Of a stretch of DNA of 64,000 nucleotides, positions 38,119-49,263 are shown one piece after another; the stretch's first letter is position 1; each line of letters begins with the position of its first letter. The notes beneath the pieces were generated by a model. It was not told the origin of the DNA and did no database searches. It was given only the letters and a program-made list of their open reading frames with translations. This stretch comes from Ramicandelaber brevisporus (lineage: Eukaryota; Kickxellomycota; Ramicandelaberales; Ramicandelaberaceae), in contig MU602672.1 of assembly GCA_025201865.1 (NCBI GenBank), forward strand, positions 22,787 to 86,786, written 5' to 3'. The position numbers and the translations under genes were made by a program.

Positions 38119-41100
38119 GTGGTTCAGGCTGTGGTTCAACTGCATCAAGGGCACTGGCAGTTGTTGGAGGTGGACTCCGCGTTGATGGTGGCGACAAAGA
38201 AGCTTGCTGCCTGCGCTCAGCTTCTAGGATGTCATCCAGCTCAGCTTGGCGACGCTGCTCAAGTTCCACACGCTCCTTCTCTTCACGTTCAGCTCGTGTG
38301 TTGTACTCTTGAATCTGGCGTTGTCTCTCAACATGTCGGTGACGCTCAGCTGCCATGATGGCCGCTGGGCTAGCCAGTGATGCAATCTTGGCTGCAGGCG
38401 AGTTTTCACTCTCAATAACATCCTCAACAAGAGCTGCAGCTGCAGCCTCAACAGCAGCAGCAGTGGCGCGATCCAACGCAGATTCAACATCATTGGATGA
38501 CGAGGTCTTAACTGGAGCTGCAGTGTCAATTGAATCAGCATTCGAGGGTGACTCGATGGATGATGCAACGGACGAGACTTCATTAACAACTGGCTTTGCA
38601 GAACCGAGGCTGATGACGCTAGACTCTCCAAACGAGCCATCAATCACTTCAGAATCAGAGTCAGAGTCAGATTCGGAATCCTCATTCGCAGCAACAATGG
38701 CAGCAGGTACAGTGTCAGATACAATGGCTGGCTCGGGCTTGGACGCTGGCTTGGACGCTGGCTTGGACACTGGCTCAGGCTTGGAATCGTCAGATAGAGT
38801 GTCAACAATGCTCTCATCCATATCGCCTAATGCAGTCTCCATCTCCTGTACAAGAGCAGAAAGAACACCAGCAGAACGTGTATTTGACTTGGTAACAGTT
38901 GTATCAAATGATTCCAGAGCACGTGCTACTGGCTGTTGAGATACTGGCTGTAGGATTTCGGTAGAGACTGGGACAGGCGTGGCAATTGGCTGCGGTGACT
39001 GTTGCTGCTGCTGATGTTCAATTGTAACAATTGCAGGTTCCGAAACGACTGTAGGTTCCACAATGGTAGTAGAAGCTATTATTGTTTCTGACACGACTAC
39101 TGGTGCTGAGGGCAGAGGAGGAGCAGGTTGATTGAGTATATCAGCCACCACCAGTGGTTTGAGCTGTCGGCTGACTCGCTTACTGCGCGAAGGTGACTTC
39201 CTGGTGAGTGCTGGAGGAGCCGGTGCAGCAGCCACAGCTTGTGAATCGACACTGGATGGTTGTGACGATTGTGATGGCTGTGATGGCTGGGTAGACTCAG
39301 CAGTAGTGACTGTGACATCCGGCTTGATTTCAGACTTGACTTTAGTTGGCTGAACATCCTCACTTTCTTTAGGAGCAGCGGCAGTGACAACACCATCTTT
39401 TGCAGCCATAACTGTCATTTTACGCTTTGATTTGCGGAGCTTTCTCTTTGCCTCATCAGTCAAGTAGTCGCCAGTTCCATCATCAACCTCTGTGCCACCA
39501 GTATTATTATTGCTGTTGTTGCTGTTGTCGTTGTTAGCAGTAGCGGCTTTACTTCCACGGCTCGACGCTCTGCTACTCATCAGACTCAATCCCAATTTAC
39601 CAAATGGACTGCTTTTAACAAATGCCTCAAATCCTCCATCAACATTAACTTCATTATTGTTGTTAATATTATCATTGCTGATACCATCATTATTATTATC
39701 GCCATTATTATCATTATTATCATTATCAGTAGAACGTGGCACCATGATTGTAGTTTGATACTTTAACTTTGAGGAGTGTCTCTTTTTCTTCTTTTTCTTA
39801 CCATCTTTACTTGTCAGTTTATCGGACTCTTCTGCTTCCTTTGTGTTTGAATCGTTATCGATGGAATCACCAAATAATCTTCTCATTGTTCTTTCCTTTT
39901 CTAATTTAGCCAGCTCTTTAGCCTTTTCTTCATCATCTCCTTCTTTACTTTCAATATTATCTCTCATCTCAAATATTGCCAATGCAGGTGGAAGCGATGA
40001 TTTCCGCTTACTTTTGTTACTACCATTACCACCAATGTTACCAGCTGGCATTACAGATACTCTCTTTAGGCTCTTTCTTTTATTGCCACTGCTCTTGTTT
40101 GAATTTGAATCCACTCCTATGTCATCACCGCCATCTGGCCCAAATAATCTTCTCAGCGTACGCTCCTTCTCTGCATTAACCACCGTCTGCTGAGCTTGCT
40201 CTTGCTGTTGCTGTTCAACCGCACGCGGTGTTGGCAGTGGTACATTAACTGCTGCATTCAGTGCAGAAATTGCAGCCAGTGGATCACGACCTCCAGCAGA
40301 CAGTGCAAGGAAGTCTGCACGTGAAATACGTCGGTGCGATAGACGCTTCGACACACGCTTGCCCTCAATATCAACCACTGCTGTCACAGTCTTCTGTTGT
40401 TGTTGCTGTGGCTGCTGCTGTGGCTGCTGCTGTGGCTGAGGTGGCTGATGTGGCAAAACAGGAGGTGGCGCGTTGAAGCTGTGTGCTGCAGTCTGAAGTG
40501 GAGGCTGATTAAAGGAGGATGGCTGTGAGGGTCCAGCAGACGGAAGAACAGGCGGCGGGAAGGAAGATTGATGCGGCTGTTGTGGCTGCTGATATGGTTG
40601 CTGACTATGTGGATATGGCTGCACTGGAGGTGACACTGGAGTCTGTGCTGGTTCACTGTAGCTCTGTGTGGCTGAGCTTGGCGTTGCTGCCGATGGATAC
40701 ATTTGTTGATACTGAGACACTGTGGTAGATGTTGAGGCAGCGTAGAGACTCGAATATGGAGACGATGTATACGAACCGGATCCATAATACGATGAATATG
40801 GCGAACCACTGTATTGCGATCCATAGTTTGGGAAGTACTGCTGATATGCAGATGGCGACGTCACAGCTGGTCGAGCCTGTTGTTGTTGGTGTTGCTGATG
40901 CTGCTGGTGTTGCTGATGTTGCTGTTGATGCTGGTGTTGCTGTTGATGCTGCTGTGGTGCAAATGTAGTGGCAGTTGCACTAGCTGGAACCTGTGGAGGA
41001 GGATGCGGGGATCGAGATGAATGATATGTAGTTTGTGACTGCTGTTGCTGCTGCTGTTGCTGCTGCGCATATGCGGTGGATCGAGATTGTGAGTGAGACT

Positions 41101-41909
41101 GTGATTGAGAGTGCGCATGTGGAGCTGAGCTACTTTGTTGAACAGGAACATTGACCAGTGGAGGCGCCTGAGGTCGCTGTGATGGCTGGTTTCGTGGAAT
41201 TGGAGCACCGACTGATCTATCGGCGTATGGAGGTTGATGATGCATGTTGTTGGGAGAGTTATTCTGTGGTCTAGATTTACTAACATGAATGGACATTCTG
41301 GAGCGAGCTGGATCTTTAACTCCAAATTGATGCAATTGATCAGATCCCAGCTGCATTCCGTGTCCATTAATAAATGATTTCCTTACATCAGCTTTATTCC
41401 TCTTGGTTTGTTTCTGTGGATTTGGTGAAGTCAGAGTAGATAGAACACACGTTAAACTTGGCAACAGAGTTGGATCTCTCGGCCTCTCAATAAGCTCATT
41501 CAAGTGTCTAATGTTAGTGGAGAATATTCTTTGAGCAGGGTCTAAAGTGGTGGCCAATGGCAGAGGAATTCTTGCAACCATTTCCTCGGCCTGTCCAGTT
41601 TTATCTGCCACCAAAAAGTTAAAGTGAATGTTGTAATTAGTGTGCAAATTATGCCCACTCACTACTGTAACATCCTTGGGAATATTCAGTTTCAGTCTTC
41701 CTCTAAATCCAACTCCACTCGATGATGATGATGATAGTGATGATGACTGTAAGGCGGCAGATACTCCCAATGGAGACACTGTACTTGATTGGTTGACATT
41801 GCTATGAGTCGTTTTGAAAGTTACTGAATCCCTTTGTAATATTTTCGAACGAGACCAAATTGGAACTGACGGTACACTTCTACTCTGACCGTTCAACTGT
41901 TGCTGTTGT

Positions 41910-41941
<32 letters not shown>

Positions 41942-42967
41942 ATTATGGGTTATTCTACATTCAATACTCTCTCTCAAATCCACCTCTGCTGATCTAACTT
42001 GACGCACATTTCCAGCCACGGGAACCAACATTACATCAGCCATACATGTACTTCCAGGCACATAATCTGGGCTGTTCAGGGCCAGCCTTAAATGGAACTG
42101 GGCTCTGCCACTTCTATCGTACACAGACTCTCTTATATCTCTCACATCAACTGCAGCAGTGTTCATCCCACCTGCCATCATTTTAGAAGCTGTGGCTGCA
42201 GCTGCACTCATTGGCTCCACAATCACTGCATGTTTATCCGTTTCCACAACCTCCAACGGCGTATCTAGCACTGCAGTCAACGCATACTCTATTGAATACT
42301 CCTGTCTCGGTGAAACTTGGCCTGGAATTGAACGAGTTGCTGAAGGGAAGTTAACCATTGGCATTCGCAAACTAAACTGGAATATGTACATGCCTGGTGA
42401 AATGGTCTCTGATGATGACGATGATGCATCTCCCCATAATATCTCACTGATATCAAAATACGTCTGCTCAATTGTGCGCGTTGTTGAATCTGAATATGAC
42501 TGTTGACGCTGGTGGTGCTGCTGCTGCTGTTGCTGTTGCTGTTGATGATGGTTCTGCGGAATTGACAGCGCTACTCGTTCAATGCCAGTGAATCGAATTG
42601 CTAAACGACACGCGGTTAACGCAGCTGATACATTCAGGAACACAACGCCTGTTTAATGATGAAATCAAATCAATAATAATAAAGAAAAGCATGAGCAATG
42701 CAACCAAAGCATGGTAGAAACGGAAGGAAGGAAGCAAGTATCGAAATGTCAGTATAAATGAACTTTGATACAAACACTACATGATGGATACGATGAGGAT
42801 AAGGAGCTAGTGTTTGCATGACACAAGTGCTGTTAGAACTGCTGTCGAAGTGTGGATGAGGCAATGAACATACCTTGTAGGGTTTGGTTTGGCTTTGCCC
42901 TTGGAATGCCGTCAACAAAGGACGGGAATCGCACGTCAAAAACAGAGATGCAGCTTGTTGCGGACAT
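37211..42967 (-). CDS. Giant arrestin-like trafficking adaptor 1 with acidic C-terminal tail
   Basis: The product is 1,843 aa from two exons: 42874-42967 (ATG 42967, MSATSCISVFDVRFP) and 37211-42648. Splicing joins the first beta-strands to read NQTLQGVVFLNVSAALTACRLAIRFTG, a classic arrestin-N opening (lipid-proximal strand, then the ...G motif). Further arrestin signatures are GMYIFQFSLRMPM and EYSIEYALTAVLD. An arrestin-C-like part follows (RGRLKLNIPKDVTVVSGHN). After about residue 430 the protein is low complexity: Gln/His/Pro/Tyr, then Lys/Ser and Ala/Glu regions, and a final ~100 residues that are mostly Asp and Glu. Arrestin-related adaptors recruit Rsp5 ubiquitin ligase to plasma-membrane transporters, usually by PPxY; I did not see a PPxY, only PPY. 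Endocytic adaptor function is inferred. A related gene lies at 56508-60095. Confidence 0.75.
42649..42873 (-). other. Intron in arrestin-like gene 1
   Basis: Donor GTATGT, acceptor TTAAACAG and a 225-base length. Phase 1 on both sides completes a Gly codon. The joined protein matches the arrestin-N fold better than the unspliced frame, which has no ATG. Confidence 0.82.
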
Positions 42968-43215
42968 TGCCTGTTTCTCTCTTTCTCTTTCTCTCTCCTG
43001 TGTTTTCTCCAAAGTTGCTGGTCGCTAACGTGATCTTGCAGACAATCTGCCTATGCTTTCTCTGTAGCTTGTCAAGTGTGGTAGACGATAGTTAATGATA
43101 GCAAGGTGGGTGCAAGGAGGAAGCACGGCCTGGTTGCTTCGAAGGCGCGGAGTGCGAAAATGATGTGAATAGAGAGGATAACTTTTTGATCAAAGAGGGT
43201 GAAACGGCATTGGTT
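42968..43215. other. Upstream region of arrestin-like gene 1
   Basis: A CT-rich tract (42972-42998) lies just upstream of the ATG. The palindrome TTTTGATCAAA sits near 43184-43194. No gene is seen. Confidence 0.45.
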
Positions 43216-43546
43216 GCCTGGGGAGGCTTCTAAATAACTGGGGCGGTCTTATTACCCGGACCAAGAGCCTTCGAGGCGTACCGAAGGCACTCGCGTATCA
43301 GAGGAGACCGAACATCATGGACCCCAGGCTAATAATATTGGTAGAAATAAATAGTGCGAACTGCAGCCTTTCAGAAGCTGGAGCGGAACAGTGAACCTGC
43401 AGTGTACCGTTTCGACTTGAACACAGAATGCTACATGCTTGAAGCTACAAGGTTAGGGCAGGATCGACAATCCCACATGGCGTGAACAGTCAAATCAACT
43501 AGAGGAATAGCTCAACCTCTACTGCCAGCTCGATTTGACTGTGCAT
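43216..43546. ncRNA. Candidate structured non-coding RNA, strand unknown
   Basis: This stretch lies between divergent genes, has no reading frame, and unlike its surroundings is not low complexity. It holds nested perfect inverted repeats. Outer GCCTGGGG (43216-43223) pairs with CCCCAGGC (43322-43329). Inside it CGGTCT (43244-43249) pairs with AGACCG (43305-43310), and inside that GCCTTCG (43267-43273) pairs with CGAAGGC (43282-43288). A second module has ACAGTCAAATC (43486-43496) with GATTTGACTGT (43532-43542), enclosing TAGAGG (43500-43505) with CCTCTA (43516-43521). An ATA three bases before CTT follows the last stem, vaguely H/ACA-like. No known RNA family (U1-U6, U3, RNase P/MRP, SRP, tRNA) is recognised. 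Confidence 0.42.
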
Positions 43547-44103
43547 ACTTGTGAAATCCGCTCTGTGATAGCCTCTCCTTCTTTCCTCGTCGCAATAGCC
43601 TTACAGCCACCATCCTACCCATCTGTGAAACATAACTGACGTCATTGCTCTCTAGTTAGCTTTTCAAAAAAAAAAGGTATTTTGCATGTTAATGTTGATA
43701 TTGTTCAAACCCACATGGGAACAATAATCGAGAAGGGTGTATGTTCTAATTAGAATGGCATTACTCTTCCAAGCTCGGAACAGGCCGGCTTCGAATGCAG
43801 CTGTTGTTGCTGTTGTTGTTTTTGTTTTGGTAACTAATTTACGTTCATTGCTTCGAATTGCGAGAGGTCCCAACCGAACTGCGGCTTGCTGCGCAAAGTC
43901 GAACTTGTCACACGGAAAGTCATTCCCCTTCTCCTTCCCTTTCCCCCCAATCCGAGCTCCAGCATAAACATATCTACTTGCCATTCTCGATCAGCCGTGT
44001 AGCTGTTATTGCTGTTGTTGTTGTTGTTGTTGTACAAAGCAATACTCTCCTCACTTTTACCCACAAAACACTCCACACGCTCACACGCTCACTCGTTATC
44101 ACA
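43547..44103. promoter_or_regulatory. Upstream region of the small mitochondrial-type gene
   Basis: This 557-base region contains an A10 run at 43665-43674 and Gln-type TTG repeats at 43800-43830 and 44005-44032. No gene is supported; open frames here are short and overlap on both strands. Confidence 0.45.
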
Positions 44104-44712
44104 ATGACTGCCAGTAGTCAGTTTCTTCCTCTGCTTTCTCGTCCGTTGTTTATGCAGACTCGCTTGCTACGGTCCACATCGGCCAAAGCACTAGTCCTCG
44201 TCTATCGTAAAAAACTTTTATCAACTCGCAAACTCTCAACCACCCCGTCTTCTTCGTCTCGTCTCTCCAACTCGGTAAACCAGGAGTCTCCACCACAACC
44301 ACCACAGTCACCAGTCAAGCTGTCGGGCTGGGGTCGCATCAAAGCCCATTTCACGCAATACCCAGAAGAGTCGGCTCTTACTTTGCTTGGAACTGCAGAG
44401 CTGCTGTACCATGTTGCTTCGTATGGTGGGTTTGGCATCACGTATATGTTTCCGTCAATTGCACCAGAGCCATGGAATCTTATGACCAAGTTTGCGGGCC
44501 ATCATATCAACCTGTTTAGACCAAGCTTTTTGGGATTAGAGTCGCTGCCACTTGATAGCCCCTCTATTGTCGCATTGGCTTCATCGATGACCAGTGCGAC
44601 GATTGGGTTGCCATTGATGCCGTTTGCGGCTTTGCCATTAGTACCAATCCTCGGTCCTCGCTATGCTCGTCCTCTACTCAAGAAAATTGCTGAGAAGCCA
44701 AAGCCATTATAA
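44104..44712 (+). CDS. Small predicted mitochondrial membrane protein
   Basis: The product is 202 aa from ATG 44104. I do not recognise the family with confidence. The first ~60 residues are rich in Arg, Lys, Ser, Thr and Leu without acidic residues (RPLFMQTRLLRSTSAK, KKLLSTRKLSTTP), a strong mitochondrial presequence pattern. After a Pro/Gln linker comes SGWGRIKAHFTQYPEESALTLLGTAELLYHV, then a hydrophobic Gly/Tyr-rich stretch and a second hydrophobic stretch (ASSMTSATIGLPLMPFAALPLVPIL) before a basic tail (RPLLKKIAEKPKPL). Two membrane segments are likely. The gene is intact, intronless and followed by an AT-rich 3' region. Confidence 0.6.
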   Translation: MTASSQFLPLLSRPLFMQTRLLRSTSAKALVLVYRKKLLSTRKLSTTPSSSSRLSNSVNQESPPQPPQSPVKLSGWGRIKAHFTQYPEESALTLLGTAELLYHVASYGGFGITYMFPSIAPEPWNLMTKFAGHHINLFRPSFLGLESLPLDSPSIVALASSMTSATIGLPLMPFAALPLVPILGPRYARPLLKKIAEKPKPL

Positions 44713-44966
44713 TACTGCTTGGCTAACTCGTTTCATTCTAATACTGTATAACTCCTCCATTTTATTGGCTCGTGGCAGAAAACACGTACCGAAACTAAAC
44801 ACTCGTTTAACATCTATTTACTCTTAGCTATTTATGCAAATCCGCCTGTGTATCAGCTGCAGTGTTGACATGTACAATCAGAAACAGAATAAATCCGTGA
44901 ATGCGATCGTCTGTCAACTTTCAAAAGTGTAATGGGCTTTATAAAAACGTATAAGTGGTTTGAGCG
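44713..44966. other. 3' UTR region of the small mitochondrial-type gene
   Basis: No gene is seen. The sequence leads into a 73-base A homopolymer and the N gap. On the minus strand it should contain the missing 3' end or UTR of the F-box gene. Confidence 0.5.
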
Positions 44967-45039
<73 letters not shown>

Positions 45040-45385
45040 NNNNNNNNNNNNNNNNNNNNNNNNNNNNNNNNNNNNNNNNNNNNNNNNNNNNNNNNNNNNN
45101 NNNNNNNNNNNNNNNNNNNNNNNNNNNNNNNNNNNNNNNNNNNNNNNNNNNNNNNNNNNNNNNNNNNNNNNNNNNNNNNNNNNNNNNNNNNNNNNNNNNN
45201 NNNNNNNNNNNNNNNNNNNNNNNNNNNNNNNNNNNNNNNNNNNNNNNNNNNNNNNNNNNNNNNNNNNNNNNNNNNNNNNNNNNNNNNNNNNNNNNNNNNN
45301 NNNNNNNNNNNNNNNNNNNNNNNNNNNNNNNNNNNNNNNNNNNNNNNNNNNNNNNNNNNNNNNNNNNNNNNNNNNNNNNNNNNNN
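44967..45385. other. Poly(A) homopolymer and 346-N assembly gap
   Basis: Seventy-three consecutive A bases (44967-45039) run directly into Ns (45040-45385). The far side starts inside a (TCA)n repeat. This looks like a failed assembly through low-complexity sequence. The F-box gene end is lost here. Confidence 0.95.
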
Positions 45386-47112
45386 TCATCATCATCATCA
45401 TCATCATCGCCAATGTCACTAGATTCATCATCGCTATCATCATCGCGTAAAGCCATGTACTTTAACTTGATATCTGTGAATCTATCAGTAATAGCTGAGA
45501 CTAATTCAGACGTAACTCTATCGATTCCTATTGATTTAATGTTCGGAGCAGCAGCAACCATCGCAGCAACTAAATCAATTGACCAATCATGATAGACGTT
45601 AAACCCAACTTTTTCAAACTGTATCTGCTGAATGCTTGCTCCATATTTGCCACTCTCCATCGTGCTATTAAGTTGCTGAATGCGAGTAACCTTTTCAAGC
45701 GCAGCTTCTGAATCATCCAAATTGCATCTCGTAATCATGATATCTTCCAAATTGGGCAGCATATAGAGCATCTCCAAGCAGTCGCTCGTTATATTCAAAT
45801 AGTGTACTCGAATATCCTTCAATGGTGAATTCTTGATGTACAGTAATTCATTATCTTCGTCATCGCCAGCATCCTTTGCAGGTTTACCATAGAATTTATG
45901 TTGCATATTGAACAGGATGTAAAGAGTCTCCAACATGGGGAGTCTCTTCAGTATATCTGCCAAACTGAAGTGATTGATCTGACCAGGATCAACCCTGGTA
46001 GATGTGGTTACTACATTGAGATTAGTAATCTGTGGATTGCGATCCAGTAATGTATAGAGTGTTGAAGAGGTAATGTTTCCAACAAACTTCATGGTTGACA
46101 CACTTGGCCAACATTGGCTGAGGGCTGGATGTACAAAGGTTAGGTCTGTAGACATTGTATCCTGGTGACAGTTAAAAACGTGGAAGACCATTGTCTCAAT
46201 TCGCGGGAACTTCACTGCAGTAAAGTCGGCATAATCATAGACTGTAGAGGATGCACAACACAGAGAGACTCTAAGGGATTCCAAGCGTGATAATACAACT
46301 GGTCCATCGTTTCCAGATAGAGCTGGTGGACTGTAGATGGTGAGATTCTGGTGAGCTTTACAGTATGGTAGAGCTGCTGAAGCGTGAATAACAGGGCTAT
46401 TAGTAAGATGAGGGCCGACTAATCCCATTTGTTCAGCTGTGGGATAATCAGAGGTAATTCCCTTTATAGTAATATCAAAGTCATCAATCTGCAGCGGGGT
46501 AACCTTTGATACAAAATTGGTCATTCCAGCCCATGGACAATTGTCACTATGTGGCAAAAACTCAAGCTTGAGACTTTGGAGACGCTGCCAGTTCTGATTC
46601 TGTTGGCGCTCAGACAATGCATCTGCAAGAGGCTGCAAACAGAACTGATGATAGTTTGTGCCAACGGCCACTTCCAGCGACCGCAATCCGTGGAGGCCTG
46701 ATACAGCTTTGATCAAATGAAGAGCTTGTTTCTTATTGGTGCCATAATTGCCAACTTCAAACTTGTATACAGTCACATTTGGCAACAGCTGGCTGAGATC
46801 AACGCCATAATCCAATCCATCAAGGGGACCTTGAAGGTGAACACGACGAACGAAGCGACCATACCGAACGAACGCTGATGTGCGAGTTTCATCGGAAACA
46901 CTGTTGTTGAAGACACTTTCGTTAATACAACACCAAACACTGCGCGCAAACAACTCGTGACAGCCAGAGGACAAAGTCAGAAGACGAGCAGCCGTTCTTC
47001 TATCGACAAACTGCGAGACACACTCGCGCAGATCAAACGGCAGATCGAGCAGTCTGAAGTGGTTGGCAGCAAGATCAACAATAACCTCAGAGAGACCAGT
47101 GTGTTTGGTCAT
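45386..47112 (-). CDS. F-box-like/LRR protein 1, C-terminus lost in gap
   Basis: At least 575 aa are visible from ATG 47112 (MTKHTGLSEV). An upstream open frame is Leu/Phe-rich and UTR-like. Near residue 20 is an F-box-like segment (FRLLDLPFDLRECVSQFVD, then LLTLSSGCHELFARSVWCCI). It is followed by FVRYGRFVRRVHL and a long region of leucine-rich-like units (LRSLEVAVG, LQSLKLEFLP, LESLRVSLCC, METLYILF). The frame runs into Asp codons (DDDSDDESSDIGDDDDDDD) at the N gap, so the stop is not visible. F-box proteins act as substrate receptors of SCF ubiquitin ligases through Skp1. The divergent neighbour is a paralog. Substrate is unknown. Confidence 0.7.
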
Positions 47113-47655
47113 GGTAAAGCAAGAAACAAAAAAAAGGTACAGGATAAAAAAACAAAACAATCTGAGTTTAAGGAGAGAGACAACAATATACAAGCCACGA
47201 ACTGTCGTGATGACAGTGAACATTATTGGCGTATCCCAAAGTCGGCATGACAGAGGATGAGAAAAGAAGTTGTGCATATTTCTGAGAAGCATCAAAGTGA
47301 TAGAGGAACATTCTAAATGATGTGATGAAAGCTTAGAACAGTGAGCAGCGCTCGTGACGGCGATTATTCAGACAAACGGTTCGCCGCATTACAGTTCGAT
47401 TTTATTTGCGAATCCAAATATATAGTGTGCTGAGTTATGAGTTTCGACATGGGCTTTGGCACGAGTCAACAGTTTTCGAGTCGTACAACACTAAACCTCC
47501 AGGAGAGAAGATCACGCAAGTCTGTGAGTTACCCATCACGGCCTCTTAATCTTCGTTTCATCTCCTCCTTTCTCGTTTGTTCGTTCGTTCGTTTGTTCGT
47601 TCGTTCGTTCGTTCGTCAGTCATCTCTCCTCTCGGTATTGTTCTTGACAGCAGCA
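47113..47655. promoter_or_regulatory. Divergent promoter of the F-box pair, with a TTCG repeat
   Basis: 543 bases lie between the two divergent ATGs. A TTCG/TTTG repeat spans about 47577-47616. GTGAGT at 47524 and TTCTTGACAG ending at 47650 would define a 127-base 5' UTR intron just before the ATG of F-box gene 2. An in-frame ATG at 47437 exists, but the sequence between is repeat-derived. Confidence 0.45.
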
Positions 47656-49056
47656 ATGAACATCAACAGATTACTCAATCCAGTGCCAAACAAGAAGTCA
47701 CGCTTCGACGAAGGCACTTTAGTCTGTGACAAGTACTGGCTACCTACTGAGCTGATTGCATACATCATGACGTTCTTCCTTTTTATTCATCGGCCCAAAT
47801 TTAAGCTTGTATCCAGGCAGTGGTATACTGCCTATGAGCAATATCATCGCAATAAGATGTTTGGTGAATTTCTATATACTGGACGTAGAAGTGTGATGCG
47901 AAAGCAAGTGATGAATGCATTTGTCAAATACGGCCGCCGGTTGCGCTGGATGCGCATTCATACCTCATCGCTGCGTGAGATACTGGATATTGAACCAAAC
48001 TTTGCAGACTTGATCCCAAATGCCATATTTCTTTGTTTAGTAATAACTGATGGTTTATCAAGCCAACGATACATGGGCGACTTTGTGGCGAAATTGAGTA
48101 AACTGAGACAATTAACCGTCAAGCAATATGGGTCCACACCTGATGAACATCTTGCGGAAGAAATGGACAAGGCTGTCGCAAACATGCCGTGTCTTCGGGA
48201 AGCCGATGTTAGTGATATCGATTTGGACTCCAATGCGTTTCCTGGGCCAAACATGAAGGCGCGCGCGAGCCAAATACAGAAGCTGGTGATGTCAGTAGCA
48301 AACATTGAGCCTGAGTCGGTTGCAACGACATTTGAGGCGCTCAAGAATGTCAAGTGGCTAGGCTTTAGAGGAATCAGCAGTGTGGAGGTTCTAAGAGAGG
48401 TCGCTGAAATCGTCTCAAATCCGAAGAACTTTCCGGCAATGTACGAATTGGAAGTACACAGCGAGTTCGATCTTTCTCATGCTTATCCGGTTGTAAATGA
48501 TGATGGGACCAAGGTCACTGCGATGAATCTTTACTTGAAGATTTGCAGCATCCGCCGTCCACGGCTTGTACTCACCCTCGGCTTCATTCTTGGTGCATGC
48601 TCAAAGACAGATTCGGTACTGATTGATATGGAACGGAGATTCATTATAAACCTGGGCAAGACTGGCGCCGATATACTTGGTCAGTTGGAACTGACACATT
48701 ACAGACCATCGGGTGACTACGATCCATTGACAGCGTTGTTCTATGAGAGTGCACCACGTTTTCCGAGGCTTCTATTTTTATTACTCCACGTCTCTCCAAC
48801 AACCGCCACTGGCCGGCGGATCATTGACGCCTTGAACAATCCGTTCTTGCTTCCTCATCTCATCGGTGGATACTTTTACGTCGATGGCACGCAATCTCCG
48901 GAATGGAGTAATGGGTTTAATCCAATTGATCCCTCCCGAGGAGTCTCATTTCGCATTTTTGATAAACAACTCGAGGACGAAGCGCGGAGGTTAAACGAGG
49001 ATAACAATGGTGTCGTTCCCTCAATGTTTCTGCCCGATGATTCTGATGATCTCTAA
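47656..49056 (+). CDS. F-box-like/LRR protein 2
   Basis: The product is 466 aa from ATG 47656 (MNINRLLNPVPNKK). I rejected the in-frame ATG at 47437 because it would add a repeat-derived Phe/Val/Arg segment. Near residue 25 is an F-box-like segment (KYWLPTELIAYIMTFFLFI, then FKLVSRQWYTAYEQY). Next is AFVKYGRRLRWMRIH, which lines up with AFVRYGRFVRRVHL of the divergent F-box gene 1. Weak leucine-rich units follow, and the protein ends in an acidic LPDDSDDL. Gene pair, shared motif order and acidic end indicate an old local duplication. SCF-type substrate recognition is inferred; no other domain is seen. Confidence 0.68.
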   Translation: MNINRLLNPVPNKKSRFDEGTLVCDKYWLPTELIAYIMTFFLFIHRPKFKLVSRQWYTAYEQYHRNKMFGEFLYTGRRSVMRKQVMNAFVKYGRRLRWMRIHTSSLREILDIEPNFADLIPNAIFLCLVITDGLSSQRYMGDFVAKLSKLRQLTVKQYGSTPDEHLAEEMDKAVANMPCLREADVSDIDLDSNAFPGPNMKARASQIQKLVMSVANIEPESVATTFEALKNVKWLGFRGISSVEVLREVAEIVSNPKNFPAMYELEVHSEFDLSHAYPVVNDDGTKVTAMNLYLKICSIRRPRLVLTLGFILGACSKTDSVLIDMERRFIINLGKTGADILGQLELTHYRPSGDYDPLTALFYESAPRFPRLLFLLLHVSPTTATGRRIIDALNNPFLLPHLIGGYFYVDGTQSPEWSNGFNPIDPSRGVSFRIFDKQLEDEARRLNEDNNGVVPSMFLPDDSDDL

Positions 49057-49263
49057 TGTCATATAATGTAAACTACTATGAGCCTCTTCCTGTTGCGAAG
49101 TAATGATTTTTGATGTTATTAAAATCTGATGGGGAAAAGAAACTGAATGAAAATTGATGTAATAATAATAAGTGACTAAAAAGGGGGATAGGGAAAAGGA
49201 ATGAGTAATAATGAAGAAAAAACGAACTAAAAGGTGAGATGAGAAGCTTGTGTTTTTTTTTTT

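Noticed and set aside
40880-42560. CRISPR-like or satellite array from regularly spaced TGCTGTTG units
   Set aside because: These are Gln-codon runs inside the arrestin-like coding region, in frame throughout.
42649-42873. snoRNA in the arrestin-like gene 1 intron
   Set aside because: No box C (RUGAUGA) followed by box D at a suitable distance, and no terminal stem.
43455-43480. tRNA B-box-like sequence GGATCGACAATCCC
   Set aside because: It has an extra base relative to the consensus and no cloverleaf can be drawn around it.
44967-45039. 73-base poly(A) as the tail of a retroposed element
   Set aside because: It runs straight into an N gap with no target-site duplication or element body; assembly failure is simpler.
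47437-47655. N-terminal extension of F-box gene 2 from the ATG at 47437
   Set aside because: The added segment is encoded by a TTCG repeat and a possible 5' UTR intron; the F-box-like start follows the ATG at 47656.
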